Of a stretch of DNA of 64,000 nt, positions 25,932 through 34,145 are shown piece by piece (positions within the stretch are counted from its first letter, which is position 1; every line of letters starts with the position of its first letter). The DNA is taken from contig NZ_CP013106.1 in assembly GCF_001431725.1 (NCBI RefSeq), positions 3,844,001 through 3,908,000 of the forward strand, given 5' to 3'. The notes below the pieces were generated by a model. The model saw only the letters and a program-made list of their open reading frames with translations, did not search any database and was not told the origin of the DNA. The position numbers and the translations under genes were made by a program. Source of the stretch: Halomonas huangheensis (lineage in GTDB: Bacteria > Pseudomonadota > Gammaproteobacteria > Pseudomonadales > Halomonadaceae).

Positions 25932-27244
25932 GCGTCCAGAATCGTCAGCAACTGAAACGACAGCTACTTGAACGCAGCTCGCAGCGTCAATCGAGGTCGC
26001 CGAGCTCGTCAAAACGCTCTTCGGACAATAGTGGAGACAAGGCGTCACTGACCCGTTTCGACACCCTTCCCCAGTATCAGCAGATCACCATGATTCGGGA
26101 AGGCGCCCAGCAGCTGGGGCTCGATGATCCATTCTTCCGTCCCCACGAAGGTGTTGCCGGCGCCATCACCCGCATCGGTGGCCGCGAACTCATCAACTAC
26201 TCCAGCTACAACTATCTGGGGCTGGTGGGCGACGAGCGCATCAACGCGGCGGCGACCGATGCAATGGCTACCTACGGCACGACAGTATCGGCAAGCCGTA
26301 TCGTCTCCGGAGAACGGCCCATCCATCGCCAACTGGAGCGAGCCATCGCCGACAGTTACGGCTGTGATGATGCCGTCGCGTTTGTCAGTGGTCACGCCAC
26401 CAATGTCTCGACGCTAGGCGAGTTGATGGGGCCACGCGACTTGATCCTGCACGACGAGTGGATGCACAACAGCGCACTGGTCGGCGCTCAATTGTCTGGC
26501 GCCAAGCGCATCTCGTTCCCGCACAACGATACTGCCAGTCTGGCATCTCTGCTGGAACGGCACAGGGAGCAGTTCGAGCGCGTGATGATCGTCATCGAAG
26601 GGCTCTACAGCATGGATGGAGATGTTCCCGACCTGCACGCCTTCATTGATCTCAAGCGTCGTCATCAGTGCTGGTTGATGGTCGATGAAGCTCACTCCTT
26701 CGGCATTCTGGGCCAGAGGGGGCTGGGCCTCAGGGAACATGCTCAGGTAAATGCTTCCGACGTGGATATCTGGATGGGCACGCTCAGCAAGTCGTTAGCC
26801 AGTTGTGGTGGCTACATCACCGGCTGCCAGGCGCTGGTTGATACCCTGCGTTACCTGGCGCCCGGATTCCTGTACAGCGTCGGGCTGCCCCCGCAGGTAA
26901 CCGCACCAGCGATCCGCGCGTTGGAAATCATGCACGAGGAACCAGAGCGCGTCGCACGCCTGCACAATATCTCCCGCTATTTCCTCGACAAGGCCAAGGC
27001 TATCGGGCTGGATACCGGCAACAGCATTGGGGTCGCGGTAGTACCCGTCATCACCGGCAGTTCCCTGAAAGCGGCAAGAGTCGCTCAGACGCTTTTTGCG
27101 TCCGGAATCAACGTGCAGCCGATCGTTTACCCAGCGGTACCGGAGAGAGCGGCGCGCTTGCGCTTTTTCCTGAGCAGCGAGCATCAGCAGGCTCAAGTCG
27201 ATTACACCATGCAGCATCTGCAAAGCGCCATGCAGCAGTCTTGA
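25928..27244 (+). CDS. rkpG: Alpha-oxoamine synthase (AONS/serine palmitoyltransferase family; RkpG-like)
   Basis: A 438-residue PLP enzyme. A basic, Ser-rich leader of ~40 residues precedes a typical oxoamine synthase core: NYSSYNYLGLVGDERI, GTTVSASRIVSGE, VMIVIEGLYSMDGDVPDL, LMVDEAHSFGILGQRGLG, and TLSKSLASCGGYI with Lys288 as the PLP lysine. The family condenses an acyl thioester with glycine, serine or alanine and releases CO2. The start overlaps the PKS stop by 4 bp, as in fungal and bacterial PKS/oxoamine pairs that offload the chain from the ACP. The expected product is a long-chain alpha-amino ketone, like ketosphinganine. Which amino acid is used cannot be read. It is the last gene of the capsule locus; no hairpin terminator was seen after it. 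Confidence 0.9.
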   Translation: MSVQNRQQLKRQLLERSSQRQSRSPSSSKRSSDNSGDKASLTRFDTLPQYQQITMIREGAQQLGLDDPFFRPHEGVAGAITRIGGRELINYSSYNYLGLVGDERINAAATDAMATYGTTVSASRIVSGERPIHRQLERAIADSYGCDDAVAFVSGHATNVSTLGELMGPRDLILHDEWMHNSALVGAQLSGAKRISFPHNDTASLASLLERHREQFERVMIVIEGLYSMDGDVPDLHAFIDLKRRHQCWLMVDEAHSFGILGQRGLGLREHAQVNASDVDIWMGTLSKSLASCGGYITGCQALVDTLRYLAPGFLYSVGLPPQVTAPAIRALEIMHEEPERVARLHNISRYFLDKAKAIGLDTGNSIGVAVVPVITGSSLKAARVAQTLFASGINVQPIVYPAVPERAARLRFFLSSEHQQAQVDYTMQHLQSAMQQS

Positions 27245-28293
27245 GAGCGACGCTCTTGAAAACGATGGCCTTGAGAACGATGGCCTTGGGAACGATGCTC
27301 TTGAGAACGATAACCTTCAGCGGCATTTTCAACTCAGCACCTTCATCGGCGAAATGGCGAGTGGGTGCTGCGCTTATTTCGTGAGTTCAGGTCCGCGAGT
27401 TCAGGATGCCATGAATGCAGATCCACTCGATTCATTCTGCAAGTATTATCGATGTGCGCTCCAGACCAGCGGGTGTGTCATTCTACCCAGTAGCTTTTCA
27501 GGCCGATCCTGAACTTTTCAAACCGATCCTAAGAATAATTGTTTGATAAACACACGCTAGAGAAACGGCACAATATTCGTAGAATCGCATCTACCTGCAG
27601 CCAGCCCATCAACAGGAAGTGTTGTTGCACAACAAAAGAAACAATACTTTAACTTTTGAGCGCATAAGATCGGCTACACTGCAGGTCGCGCTAGCGAGAT
27701 CGTCTAATGCAAGATGAGCTGAAGTTCAAGACTCAGCACTGATTGACATGCAGAAAGACCGCTGATGCCTTTTTTCGCGCGGGCATAACCGCATGATACA
27801 AAAGAAAAAACCTATAGCATCAAAAGAGGACATCATCTGTCACTGGTCAGGACGATGATGTGCCGAGCCAGGCCAAATAGTACAGAATGTGTCTCGGATA
27901 AGAGGCAAGAACGGTGACCGAACGAGTAACGTGCACCACCATGCTGACAGCAGAATCCCCAGCAGCAGGATACGGTTGGTAATAGCTCAGATACCATACG
28001 TACTTGTGGGTAACACTCGTGGGCAAAGTGTTGCACTTGCTCGTTGAGTCCGGCTACTCTAGCTTTGACATGATCAGTGAGTATGAGAAATCCAGGCCAC
28101 TGATCCAATAATGCTTAGGGTCGTGTACAAGATCCGCGCATGAATATCTCAACACCCCCTCATGCACTTCTTATGTACAAGCCCTTTATGCACGAACCCT
28201 GCGTTGCAGGCAGGCACATCGGTTCATTCGCCTCAAGAAAACCAATACACCCCAACAAATGCAAGAAATGAGTGCAAGGGAGCACGAGCATAT
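27245..28293. other. About 1 kb intergenic region without a supported gene
   Basis: No frame here has convincing coding character. It holds the 15-bp repeat at 27252-27311 and a 20-bp direct duplication at 27494-27533 (CTTTTCAGGCCGATCCTGAA type, two units). A near-palindrome TTGTTGCACAACAA lies at about 27622-27635. Two CGGCTAC(A/T)CT segments (about 27671 and 28050) look like -10 regions of the GGCTACACT kind; the second has TTGCAC 18 bp upstream. The next start, at 28294, has AAGGGA about 12 bases upstream. A long leader or a small RNA is possible. Confidence 0.5.
27252..27311 (+). repeat. 15-bp intergenic tandem repeat, four units
   Basis: Four contiguous units of the GGCCTTGAGAACGAT type lie just downstream of the oxoamine synthase gene, outside any supported coding frame. 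The period is the same as in the coding repeats of this window. Confidence 0.8.
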
Positions 28294-29784
28294 ATGAACA
28301 AGGGAATCACTACTCTCGCTGGCATCGGAACCCTGGCCGCATCTGGCCTTGTTCAAGCCAACAGCGGAATCAGCCTCGATGAGCTGATCCAGGCTGGCCA
28401 GTCGATCTCGCGGATCCAGGACACTATCGATGGTGGACAGGGTTCATTGAACGAACCCAGCGGCACCATCACACTGAATGATGGTTCCAAGATGGTCATC
28501 AGTTCACCGGACGGAACCACTCCACTGCGTGACCAGCTCCGCAACAACAACGCCACTCTTCATTACAATGGCACCCCGGTTGCGGTGAGAACAAGCGCCA
28601 GCGCCCTGGACAACGTCTATGACAGTGATGCCATGGCAGACTTCGCCATTTCATCGACTGTTGAAGGTCGCCCAGTGGTGTTGAACTGGTCTGGCCAGCT
28701 CAGCGACATCACCAACTCGAGTACCTTCGATGCCACGCTGAATGGCCGTCCGGTGACACTGGTGCTGCCGGATGGTGCTGCACTGAATGACTTCAACAAC
28801 AGCATGCCCGTCACCCTGCTCGACGAGGACGGCAACGTCCTGTTCGAGAACCGCACACTGGGCTCTCTCACTTTCGACGAAGCTGCTGAGCTGGCCGGTG
28901 AGCTTGGCGTTCTGGATGCGGATCGCTTGCTGCGTGGTGCGCAGAAGCAAGCCATGGCACAGAATTTCAATCCGATCGTACGCCAGATCGACCAGGCCAT
29001 GTTCCCCTTCGATGAAGGTCAGTATGGTCGTGCCGATGGTGTCAATGTCTGGGCCTCCGCTGACATCAGCAATATCGATGGTGAAGCGATCAGCTTCGGC
29101 TACGATGGCGACAGCAAGAGCGCCATGCTGGGTGTCGACTACAAGGTCAATAACATTCTTGTTGGTATCGCAGCCGGCAATAATGAGATTCGCCTGAATA
29201 GCGCCTACGGTGGCGATTTCGACTTTGGCGGTGAAGTGATCGCCCCGTACGGTGCGGTATCCTTCCTTGATGGTGACCTGGTATTTGATGCCATCGTGAC
29301 CTACCAGGATGTTGATGGTGCTCAGCACAACGACTACTTCTTCGAGCCTCTTGAGCTGGAAGGTGATCGCTGGGGTGTCAGAGGTTCAGGTACCTGGTTC
29401 ATGCCGGAATTCAGCTCGATCAAGGCGGGCCTGACTCTGGGCGGTACCTACATGAAGGACGACATTGAAGGCACCTACCTCGGCACCACTGCCGACAATT
29501 ATGGTGTTGAACTGGGCGAAATGTTCGGTGGCGTCAAATTCGGTTCCGAGTTCGGCACCGGCCGTGTTTATGGCAGCCTCCTGTATCACTATGACGTCAC
29601 CAGCGAGGTCGACAGCAACATCGACTACCTCGATGACGATGATGACGGGCGTACCGTGTTCGAGATCGGCGCAGCGCATCGCCTCGGTCGCAATATGGAC
29701 GTCAATATCGGTGCCAAGACGGTCCTCGGCAACAGCGATACCGAATACGACACCATCTACACCAGCCTGAACTACAGCTTCTGA
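28294..29784 (+). CDS. Secreted outer-membrane protein with autotransporter-type beta-barrel
   Basis: The start at 28294 gives 496 residues with a clear signal peptide (MNKGITTLAGIGTLAASG..VQA, cleavage before NSG) and is preferred over the longer frame from 28162. The mature N-terminal ~220 residues are acidic and beta-rich with no named motif. Residues ~250-496 show alternating aromatic and polar strands (NVWASADISNIDG, SAMLGVDYKVNNILVGIAAG) and end YTSLNYSF, with the terminal Phe recognised by the BAM complex. This fits an autotransporter-like 12-strand barrel with a short passenger. It stands alone between a long leader region and a terminator. Function unknown; adhesion or surface organisation are options. 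Confidence 0.78.
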   Translation: MNKGITTLAGIGTLAASGLVQANSGISLDELIQAGQSISRIQDTIDGGQGSLNEPSGTITLNDGSKMVISSPDGTTPLRDQLRNNNATLHYNGTPVAVRTSASALDNVYDSDAMADFAISSTVEGRPVVLNWSGQLSDITNSSTFDATLNGRPVTLVLPDGAALNDFNNSMPVTLLDEDGNVLFENRTLGSLTFDEAAELAGELGVLDADRLLRGAQKQAMAQNFNPIVRQIDQAMFPFDEGQYGRADGVNVWASADISNIDGEAISFGYDGDSKSAMLGVDYKVNNILVGIAAGNNEIRLNSAYGGDFDFGGEVIAPYGAVSFLDGDLVFDAIVTYQDVDGAQHNDYFFEPLELEGDRWGVRGSGTWFMPEFSSIKAGLTLGGTYMKDDIEGTYLGTTADNYGVELGEMFGGVKFGSEFGTGRVYGSLLYHYDVTSEVDSNIDYLDDDDDGRTVFEIGAAHRLGRNMDVNIGAKTVLGNSDTEYDTIYTSLNYSF

Positions 29785-29817
29785 TTCTGTAGAATCCGCA
29801 ACATCTTGGATAAACAG

Positions 29818-29840
29818 CGGCGACCCCTGGTGGGTCGCCG
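29818..29840 (+). terminator. Hairpin after the outer-membrane protein gene
   Basis: A 9-bp perfect stem, CGGCGACCC with GGGTCGCCG, and a 5-base loop begin 33 bp after the stop. Only a short TT follows, so it is a moderate intrinsic terminator separating this gene from the sulfate operon. Confidence 0.65.
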
Positions 29841-29886
29841 TTGATCGGAAGGGATTCCTCTTGTTGATTCTTGATCCTGTTGCCAC

Positions 29887-31653
29887 ATGACGTGGCAAGC
29901 TCTGTTTTCCCTACTCACGGTAATATCGGTGCTGGGTGCCATGGCATTCACTCGTATTGCCGCAGATGTCATCGTCATGACTGCCCTGACTGCTCTGGTG
30001 GTCTCCGGCATTCTGGCCCCCGGAGAAGCCCTTGCCGGCTTTGCCAATCCTGGGGTAATGACCATCGCCTGTCTCTACGTGGTAGCCGCTGGTCTCAAGG
30101 AAACCGGCGCCATCCAATGGCTGGCCCAACGCGTCCTTGGGCAGCCGCGATCGCTCAAGCTTGCGTTATTGCGCGTACTGTTACCCTCCTCAACCCTGAG
30201 CGCCTTCATGAACAACACCACGGTGGTGGCCATGTTCATACCGGCAATTCAGGATTGGGCCAATCGTCTCAAGCTGCCACCATCCAAGTTGCTGCTGCCG
30301 CTGAGTTACGCCGCCATTCTGGGTGGTACCTGCACATTGATCGGCACCAGCACCAACCTGGTGGTCGATGGGTTGCTGCAGAGCGAGAGAGGCGTAAACC
30401 TTGGTATGTTCGAACTCGCCTGGGTAGGCATTCCCATCAGCCTGATCGGGGGTACCTTTCTCTATCTGTTTGCCGGACGCCTGTTGCCCAACCGCCAGGG
30501 TGCGCTTGAGCAGCTTGAGCAGGCCCGGGAGTATGCCGTCGAAGTGGTGGTTTCCGCCAACGGGCCGCTGGTCGGTATGACCATCGCCGATGCCGGATTG
30601 CGTAACCTTGTGCACGGTTATCTTGCTGATATCGAGCGCCATTCACGCCTGCAGACCGCAGTTCCGCCGGATACCGAGCTTCAGGCTGGCGATATCCTGA
30701 TCTTCATCGGCGCACCCGAGTGTGCCCGTGAGTTGCGCCATATCGATGGCCTGCGCCCCGCCAATGGCGATGTGCACAAGCTGGATATCGCTCACCATCG
30801 ACGCTGCCTGGTAGAGGCGGTCATCGGCCCGGATTTCACAGGCCTGTATCAGACTGTGCGTCAGTCACGCTTCCGTTCTCGCTACCAGGCGGTGATCCTG
30901 TCGATCTCGCGTCAGGGGCGACGGATTCCCGGCAAGCTGGGCGCGATCGAGCTTGAGGTCGGCGACACCCTGCTGATGGAAACCGCGCAGGATTTCGTTG
31001 ACCAATACCGTTATCGCAAGGACTTCCTGCTGGTCAGCGCCTTGAGCGACTCGACACCGCCCAACTTCAGCAAGACGCCCTGGGCGCTGAGTATCCTTGG
31101 CGGCCTGGTGGCGGCAAGCGCCAGCGGGCTGCTGTCAATCCTCGAAGCAGCACTGGTCGCAGCAGGCATGATGCTGGTGACACGCTGCCTGCCTGCAAGC
31201 AAGGCAAGACGCTACATCGACCTGTCAGTGCTGGTGGTCATCGCAGCGTCCTTTGCGCTGGGGGCCGCGATGACCAACACCGGTGCCGCCGATATGATTG
31301 CCGACACCATCATGCTGATCGATGGACTGTCTCCCTGGCTGGCACTGGCCCTGATCTATTTGATGACAGTGGTCTTCACCGAGCTGATTACCAACAATGC
31401 AGCGGCCGTCCTGATGTTTCCCATCGCCATGGCCATTGCCAATCGGCTGGGCGTCGATTACATGCCCTTTATCATCGTCATCATGGTCGCCGCATCTGCC
31501 AGTTTCATGACGCCACTCGGCTACCAGACCAATCTGATGGTCATGGGGCCAGGGGGATATCGCTTCACGGACTATCTCCGCCTTGGTGCCCCGCTGAGCA
31601 TCATTGTCGGCGCGGTCGCCATCACCACCGTTCCGTTTATCTGGCCCTTCTGA
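29887..31653 (+). CDS. SLC13-family anion permease with RCK_C domains (probable sulfate transporter)
   Basis: A 588-residue membrane protein with about 10-12 helices in two halves around a central soluble part. The first half has STLSAFMNNTTVVAMFIP and GGTCTLIGTSTNLVVDGLL, the SLC13/DASS ion-binding hairpin; the second has FTELITNNAAAVLMFPIA and ASFMTPLGYQTNLMVMGPGG. Between them two RCK_C (TrkA C-terminal) domains are visible, one starting VEVVVSANGPLVGMTIADAG. Such proteins beside cysteine genes carry sulfate, usually with Na+, which would suit a saline habitat. The gene starts a run with cysQ (55 bp downstream), cysD and cysNC, which supports a sulfate substrate. Confidence 0.85.
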   Translation: MTWQALFSLLTVISVLGAMAFTRIAADVIVMTALTALVVSGILAPGEALAGFANPGVMTIACLYVVAAGLKETGAIQWLAQRVLGQPRSLKLALLRVLLPSSTLSAFMNNTTVVAMFIPAIQDWANRLKLPPSKLLLPLSYAAILGGTCTLIGTSTNLVVDGLLQSERGVNLGMFELAWVGIPISLIGGTFLYLFAGRLLPNRQGALEQLEQAREYAVEVVVSANGPLVGMTIADAGLRNLVHGYLADIERHSRLQTAVPPDTELQAGDILIFIGAPECARELRHIDGLRPANGDVHKLDIAHHRRCLVEAVIGPDFTGLYQTVRQSRFRSRYQAVILSISRQGRRIPGKLGAIELEVGDTLLMETAQDFVDQYRYRKDFLLVSALSDSTPPNFSKTPWALSILGGLVAASASGLLSILEAALVAAGMMLVTRCLPASKARRYIDLSVLVVIAASFALGAAMTNTGAADMIADTIMLIDGLSPWLALALIYLMTVVFTELITNNAAAVLMFPIAMAIANRLGVDYMPFIIVIMVAASASFMTPLGYQTNLMVMGPGGYRFTDYLRLGAPLSIIVGAVAITTVPFIWPF

Positions 31654-31708
31654 CGGCACCTCGTCAACGGCCAGGCCACTCATTGTTCAATCAATCCAGA
31701 GAGCCCCA

Positions 31709-32548
31709 ATGAGCAGCTTCATAGAACCGATTCGTCAGCGCCTGATTGATGGCAGCCTCAATGCAGGCAAGGCCATTCTGGATATCTACAACAGTGAAAT
31801 CCTGGTGGAAACCAAGGACGACGACAGTCCCTTGACCCAGGCAGATCTCAAATCCCATCAGACACTGGTGGCGATGCTTGAGGAACTGACCCCTGATGTA
31901 CCGGTACTGTCGGAGGAGTCTGCCGCTGTCCCCTTCGCTGATCGTCGTCAATGGAATCGCTACTGGCTGATCGACCCGTTGGACGGGACCAAGGAGTTCA
32001 TCAAGCGCAACGGCGAATTTACCGTCAATGTCGCCTTGATCGAGGACGGTGTGCCAGTCTTCGGCATCGTCCACGCTCCGGTGCTGGAGACCACCTGGAT
32101 CGGGGAACACGGCCACGGCGCCTTCAAGATCACCGGCAATCAGCAGCAATCGATTCAGGTGCGCAAGCTACCCGACCCGAACCAGGAAGCGTGGAAGATT
32201 GTCGGCAGTCGTTCGCATGGATCGACTGAGTTCGAAGCATTCTGTGAGCGGCTTCCCGCCCATGAACGAGTGTCCATGGGCAGCTCGTTGAAGCTGTGTC
32301 TTGTCGCGGAAGGTAGCGCCGACCTCTACCCCCGCCTCGCCCCCACCTGCGAGTGGGATACGGCCGCAGCCCAGGCTGTGGTTACCGCCGCGGGTGGCGA
32401 AGTTCTCAACGCCCACACGCTCAAGCCGCTGCTGTGCAACCAGCAGGATAGTGTGCTCAACCCATTTTTCATCGTCTGTGGACAACAGCACCAGAACTGG
32501 ACCGAAGCCCTGACCGATGCCTTGTCCGATTCGCTGGCCAATACATAG
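31709..32548 (+). CDS. cysQ: 3'(2'),5'-bisphosphate nucleotidase CysQ
   Basis: The ATG at 31709 gives 279 residues and starts MSSFIEPIRQ; the longer frame overlaps the permease and is rejected. Inositol-monophosphatase-fold metal motifs are present: VLSEESAAVP, WLIDPLDGTKEFI and CEWDTAAAQAVV. CysQ hydrolyses PAP to AMP. PAP is left after PAPS is used by sulfotransferases or PAPS reductase and inhibits both. Its place between the permease and cysD fits a sulfate activation operon, and it is doubly relevant with three sulfotransferases upstream in the window. Confidence 0.93.
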   Translation: MSSFIEPIRQRLIDGSLNAGKAILDIYNSEILVETKDDDSPLTQADLKSHQTLVAMLEELTPDVPVLSEESAAVPFADRRQWNRYWLIDPLDGTKEFIKRNGEFTVNVALIEDGVPVFGIVHAPVLETTWIGEHGHGAFKITGNQQQSIQVRKLPDPNQEAWKIVGSRSHGSTEFEAFCERLPAHERVSMGSSLKLCLVAEGSADLYPRLAPTCEWDTAAAQAVVTAAGGEVLNAHTLKPLLCNQQDSVLNPFFIVCGQQHQNWTEALTDALSDSLANT

Positions 32549-32762
32549 CGGTCAATACATAGGGGTCAATGCATAGGGGGCGATACATAGGGGCAATACA
32601 TAGCGGCCAATGCATGTGGGTCAATGGATAGATCCGGGTGCAGGCATGAGCCAACCGTTGCCCAGCGCTGTTCTCGACCTGAAGAGCCATCAACATAACG
32701 ATTCTTCAACATAACGATCCTTCAACATAACGATCCTTCAACATAACTACGGAAGTATGGAT
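32549..32762. repeat. Two tandem repeat arrays between cysQ and cysD
   Basis: The first array (32549-32640) has degenerate 12-18-bp units around GGTCAATACATAGG. The second (32694-32747) has three exact or near-exact 16-bp units CATAACGATCCTTCAA plus a partial fourth. Neither is in a coding frame. The region also provides GGAAG at 32751-32755, the ribosome site of cysD. Confidence 0.75.
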
Positions 32763-33677
32763 ATGGATATTTCCCCTGAGCGTCAAACGCACCTCAAGCA
32801 GTTGGAAGCCGAGGCTATTCACATCATCCGTGAAGTGGCCGCAGAGTTCCGCAACCCGGTGATGATGTATTCCATCGGCAAGGACTCCTCGGTGATGCTG
32901 CATCTGGCCCGCAAGGCCTTCTATCCGGGAACACCGCCGTTCCCGCTGATGCACGTCAACACCACCTGGAAGTTCCGCGAGATGATCGAGTTCCGTGATC
33001 GCATGGCGGCCGAATCCGGAATGGAGTTGATCGAGCACATCAACACCGAAGGTGCTGAAGCCAACATCAACCCCTTCGATCACGGTAGCGCCAAGTACAC
33101 CGACATCATGAAGACCCAGGCGTTGAAGCAGGCGCTGGACAAGTACGGCTTCGATGCGGCCTTCGGCGGCGCCCGTCGTGACGAGGAAGCCAGTCGTGCC
33201 AAGGAGCGCGTGTTCTCGTTCCGTGACAAGCACCACCGCTGGGAGCCCAAGAGCCAGCGTCCGGAGCTGTGGAACATCTACAACGCCAAGGTCAACAAGG
33301 GCGAGTCGATCCGCGTCTTCCCGCTGTCCAACTGGACTGAGCTGGATATCTGGCAGTACATCTACCTCGAATCCATCGCCATTGTCCCGCTGTACTACTC
33401 CGCCCCGCGTCCCGTGGTGGAACGTGACGGCATGGACATCATGGTCGACGATGACCGCATCCCGCTCGAGCCGGGCGAAAAGCCCGTCGAAAAATGGGTT
33501 CGCTTCCGTACCCTCGGCTGCTATCCGCTGACCGGTGCCGTCGAGTCGAAAGCCGCCACACTCCCGGAAATCATCCAGGAAATGCTGCTGACCCGCACCA
33601 GCGAGCGCAGCGGCCGCGCCATCGACCACGACCAGGCCGGCTCGATGGAAAAGAAAAAGCGCGAAGGGTATTTCTAA
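32763..33677 (+). CDS. cysD: Sulfate adenylyltransferase subunit 2 (CysD)
   Basis: 304 residues from the ATG at 32763, chosen because GGAAG ends 7 bases upstream; an ATG at 32757 is too close to it. The PP-loop ATPase motif is [34 protein letters not shown], split by the family's conserved Arg residues, and [14 protein letters not shown] are typical of CysD. With the GTPase CysN it forms APS from ATP and sulfate. Length and end (EKKKREGYF) match the family. In most relatives cysN(C) follows directly; here a four-helix-bundle gene intervenes. Confidence 0.96.
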   Translation: MDISPERQTHLKQLEAEAIHIIREVAAEFRNPVMMYSIGKDSSVMLHLARKAFYPGTPPFPLMHVNTTWKFREMIEFRDRMAAESGMELIEHINTEGAEANINPFDHGSAKYTDIMKTQALKQALDKYGFDAAFGGARRDEEASRAKERVFSFRDKHHRWEPKSQRPELWNIYNAKVNKGESIRVFPLSNWTELDIWQYIYLESIAIVPLYYSAPRPVVERDGMDIMVDDDRIPLEPGEKPVEKWVRFRTLGCYPLTGAVESKAATLPEIIQEMLLTRTSERSGRAIDHDQAGSMEKKKREGYF

Positions 33678-33695
33678 CGCGCCGCGCGGCGCGTT
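33676..33695. repeat. 20-bp perfect GC-rich palindrome overlapping the cysD stop
   Basis: The sequence AACGCGCCGCGCGGCGCGTT equals its reverse complement and includes the last two bases of the cysD stop codon. In RNA it would give a tight hairpin, perhaps an attenuator or a stabiliser at the cysD 3' end. Confidence 0.7.
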
Positions 33696-33705
33696 GGAAA
33701 GCCGC

Positions 33706-34132
33706 GAGATGGAAGAGGGAAGTCAGAAGAGGGAAGATCGATGGACTTTGAGCGCTTGGACGTCTGGAAGCGATCGGCACGGTTGTCAGCTGGCTTGTAC
33801 CAGCACTTTGCGGATTCCAGAGACTATGGCTTCAAGGACCAGATCACTCGTTCCGGCTTGTCTGTGCCCAGCAACATCCCTGAAGGCATGACCCGCCCCA
33901 CCATCAAAGATCGCATCAGATTTCTTCATATCGCAAGAGGGTCCTGTGCCGAACTCAGGACGCAGATCTACATCGGTATGGAAATCGACTACATACATCG
34001 AGAGAAAGGGCTCCAATGGGTAGCAGAGACCAAGGAGATTGCCGCTATGTTGTCTGGCTTGATTCACAAGCAGTCTGACTTTGGCAAGTGCTGACCGGTT
34101 TTTCTTACCTCTTCGTTCTTCCTTCTTACTTC
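33706..34132. mobile_element. Putative insertion: S23 gene bounded by purine and pyrimidine tracts
   Basis: The left flank (33706-33740) is purine-rich with the direct repeat GAAGAGGGAAG at 33712-33722 and 33726-33736. The right flank (34099-34132) is pyrimidine-rich, so the two are in inverted orientation. Between them lies only the four-helix-bundle gene. The unit splits cysD from cysNC, which are normally adjacent. No transposase is present, so mobility is an inference from the layout. Confidence 0.45.
33741..34094 (+). CDS. Four-helix-bundle protein (S23/23S rRNA intervening-sequence protein family)
   Basis: A 117-residue helical protein with the family's opening FERLDVWKRSARLSAGLY and middle SGLSVPSNIPEGMTRPT, then SCAELRTQIYIGMEIDYI. 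Proteins of this fold are encoded in intervening sequences of 23S rRNA in some bacteria, as free-standing genes in many others, and the related Avd protein assists diversity-generating retroelements. Their cellular role is not settled. GAGGGAAG about 5 bases upstream serves as ribosome site and is part of the left purine tract. The gene lies between cysD and cysNC and has nothing visible to do with sulfate activation. Confidence 0.88.
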   Translation: MDFERLDVWKRSARLSAGLYQHFADSRDYGFKDQITRSGLSVPSNIPEGMTRPTIKDRIRFLHIARGSCAELRTQIYIGMEIDYIHREKGLQWVAETKEIAAMLSGLIHKQSDFGKC

Positions 34133-34145
34133 ACAAGGTTTTGCT

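Noticed and set aside
27833..28108. 91-residue minus-strand open frame in the 1-kb gap
   Set aside because: No ribosome site, no recognisable motif, and it does not explain the repeats of the region.
28162..28293. Longer N-terminus for the outer-membrane protein
   Set aside because: The added 44 residues would bury the signal peptide that begins at 28294, and no ribosome site precedes 28162.
32706..33629. 307-residue minus-strand open frame opposite cysD
   Set aside because: Shadow of the highly conserved cysD frame; no ribosome site and no family resemblance.
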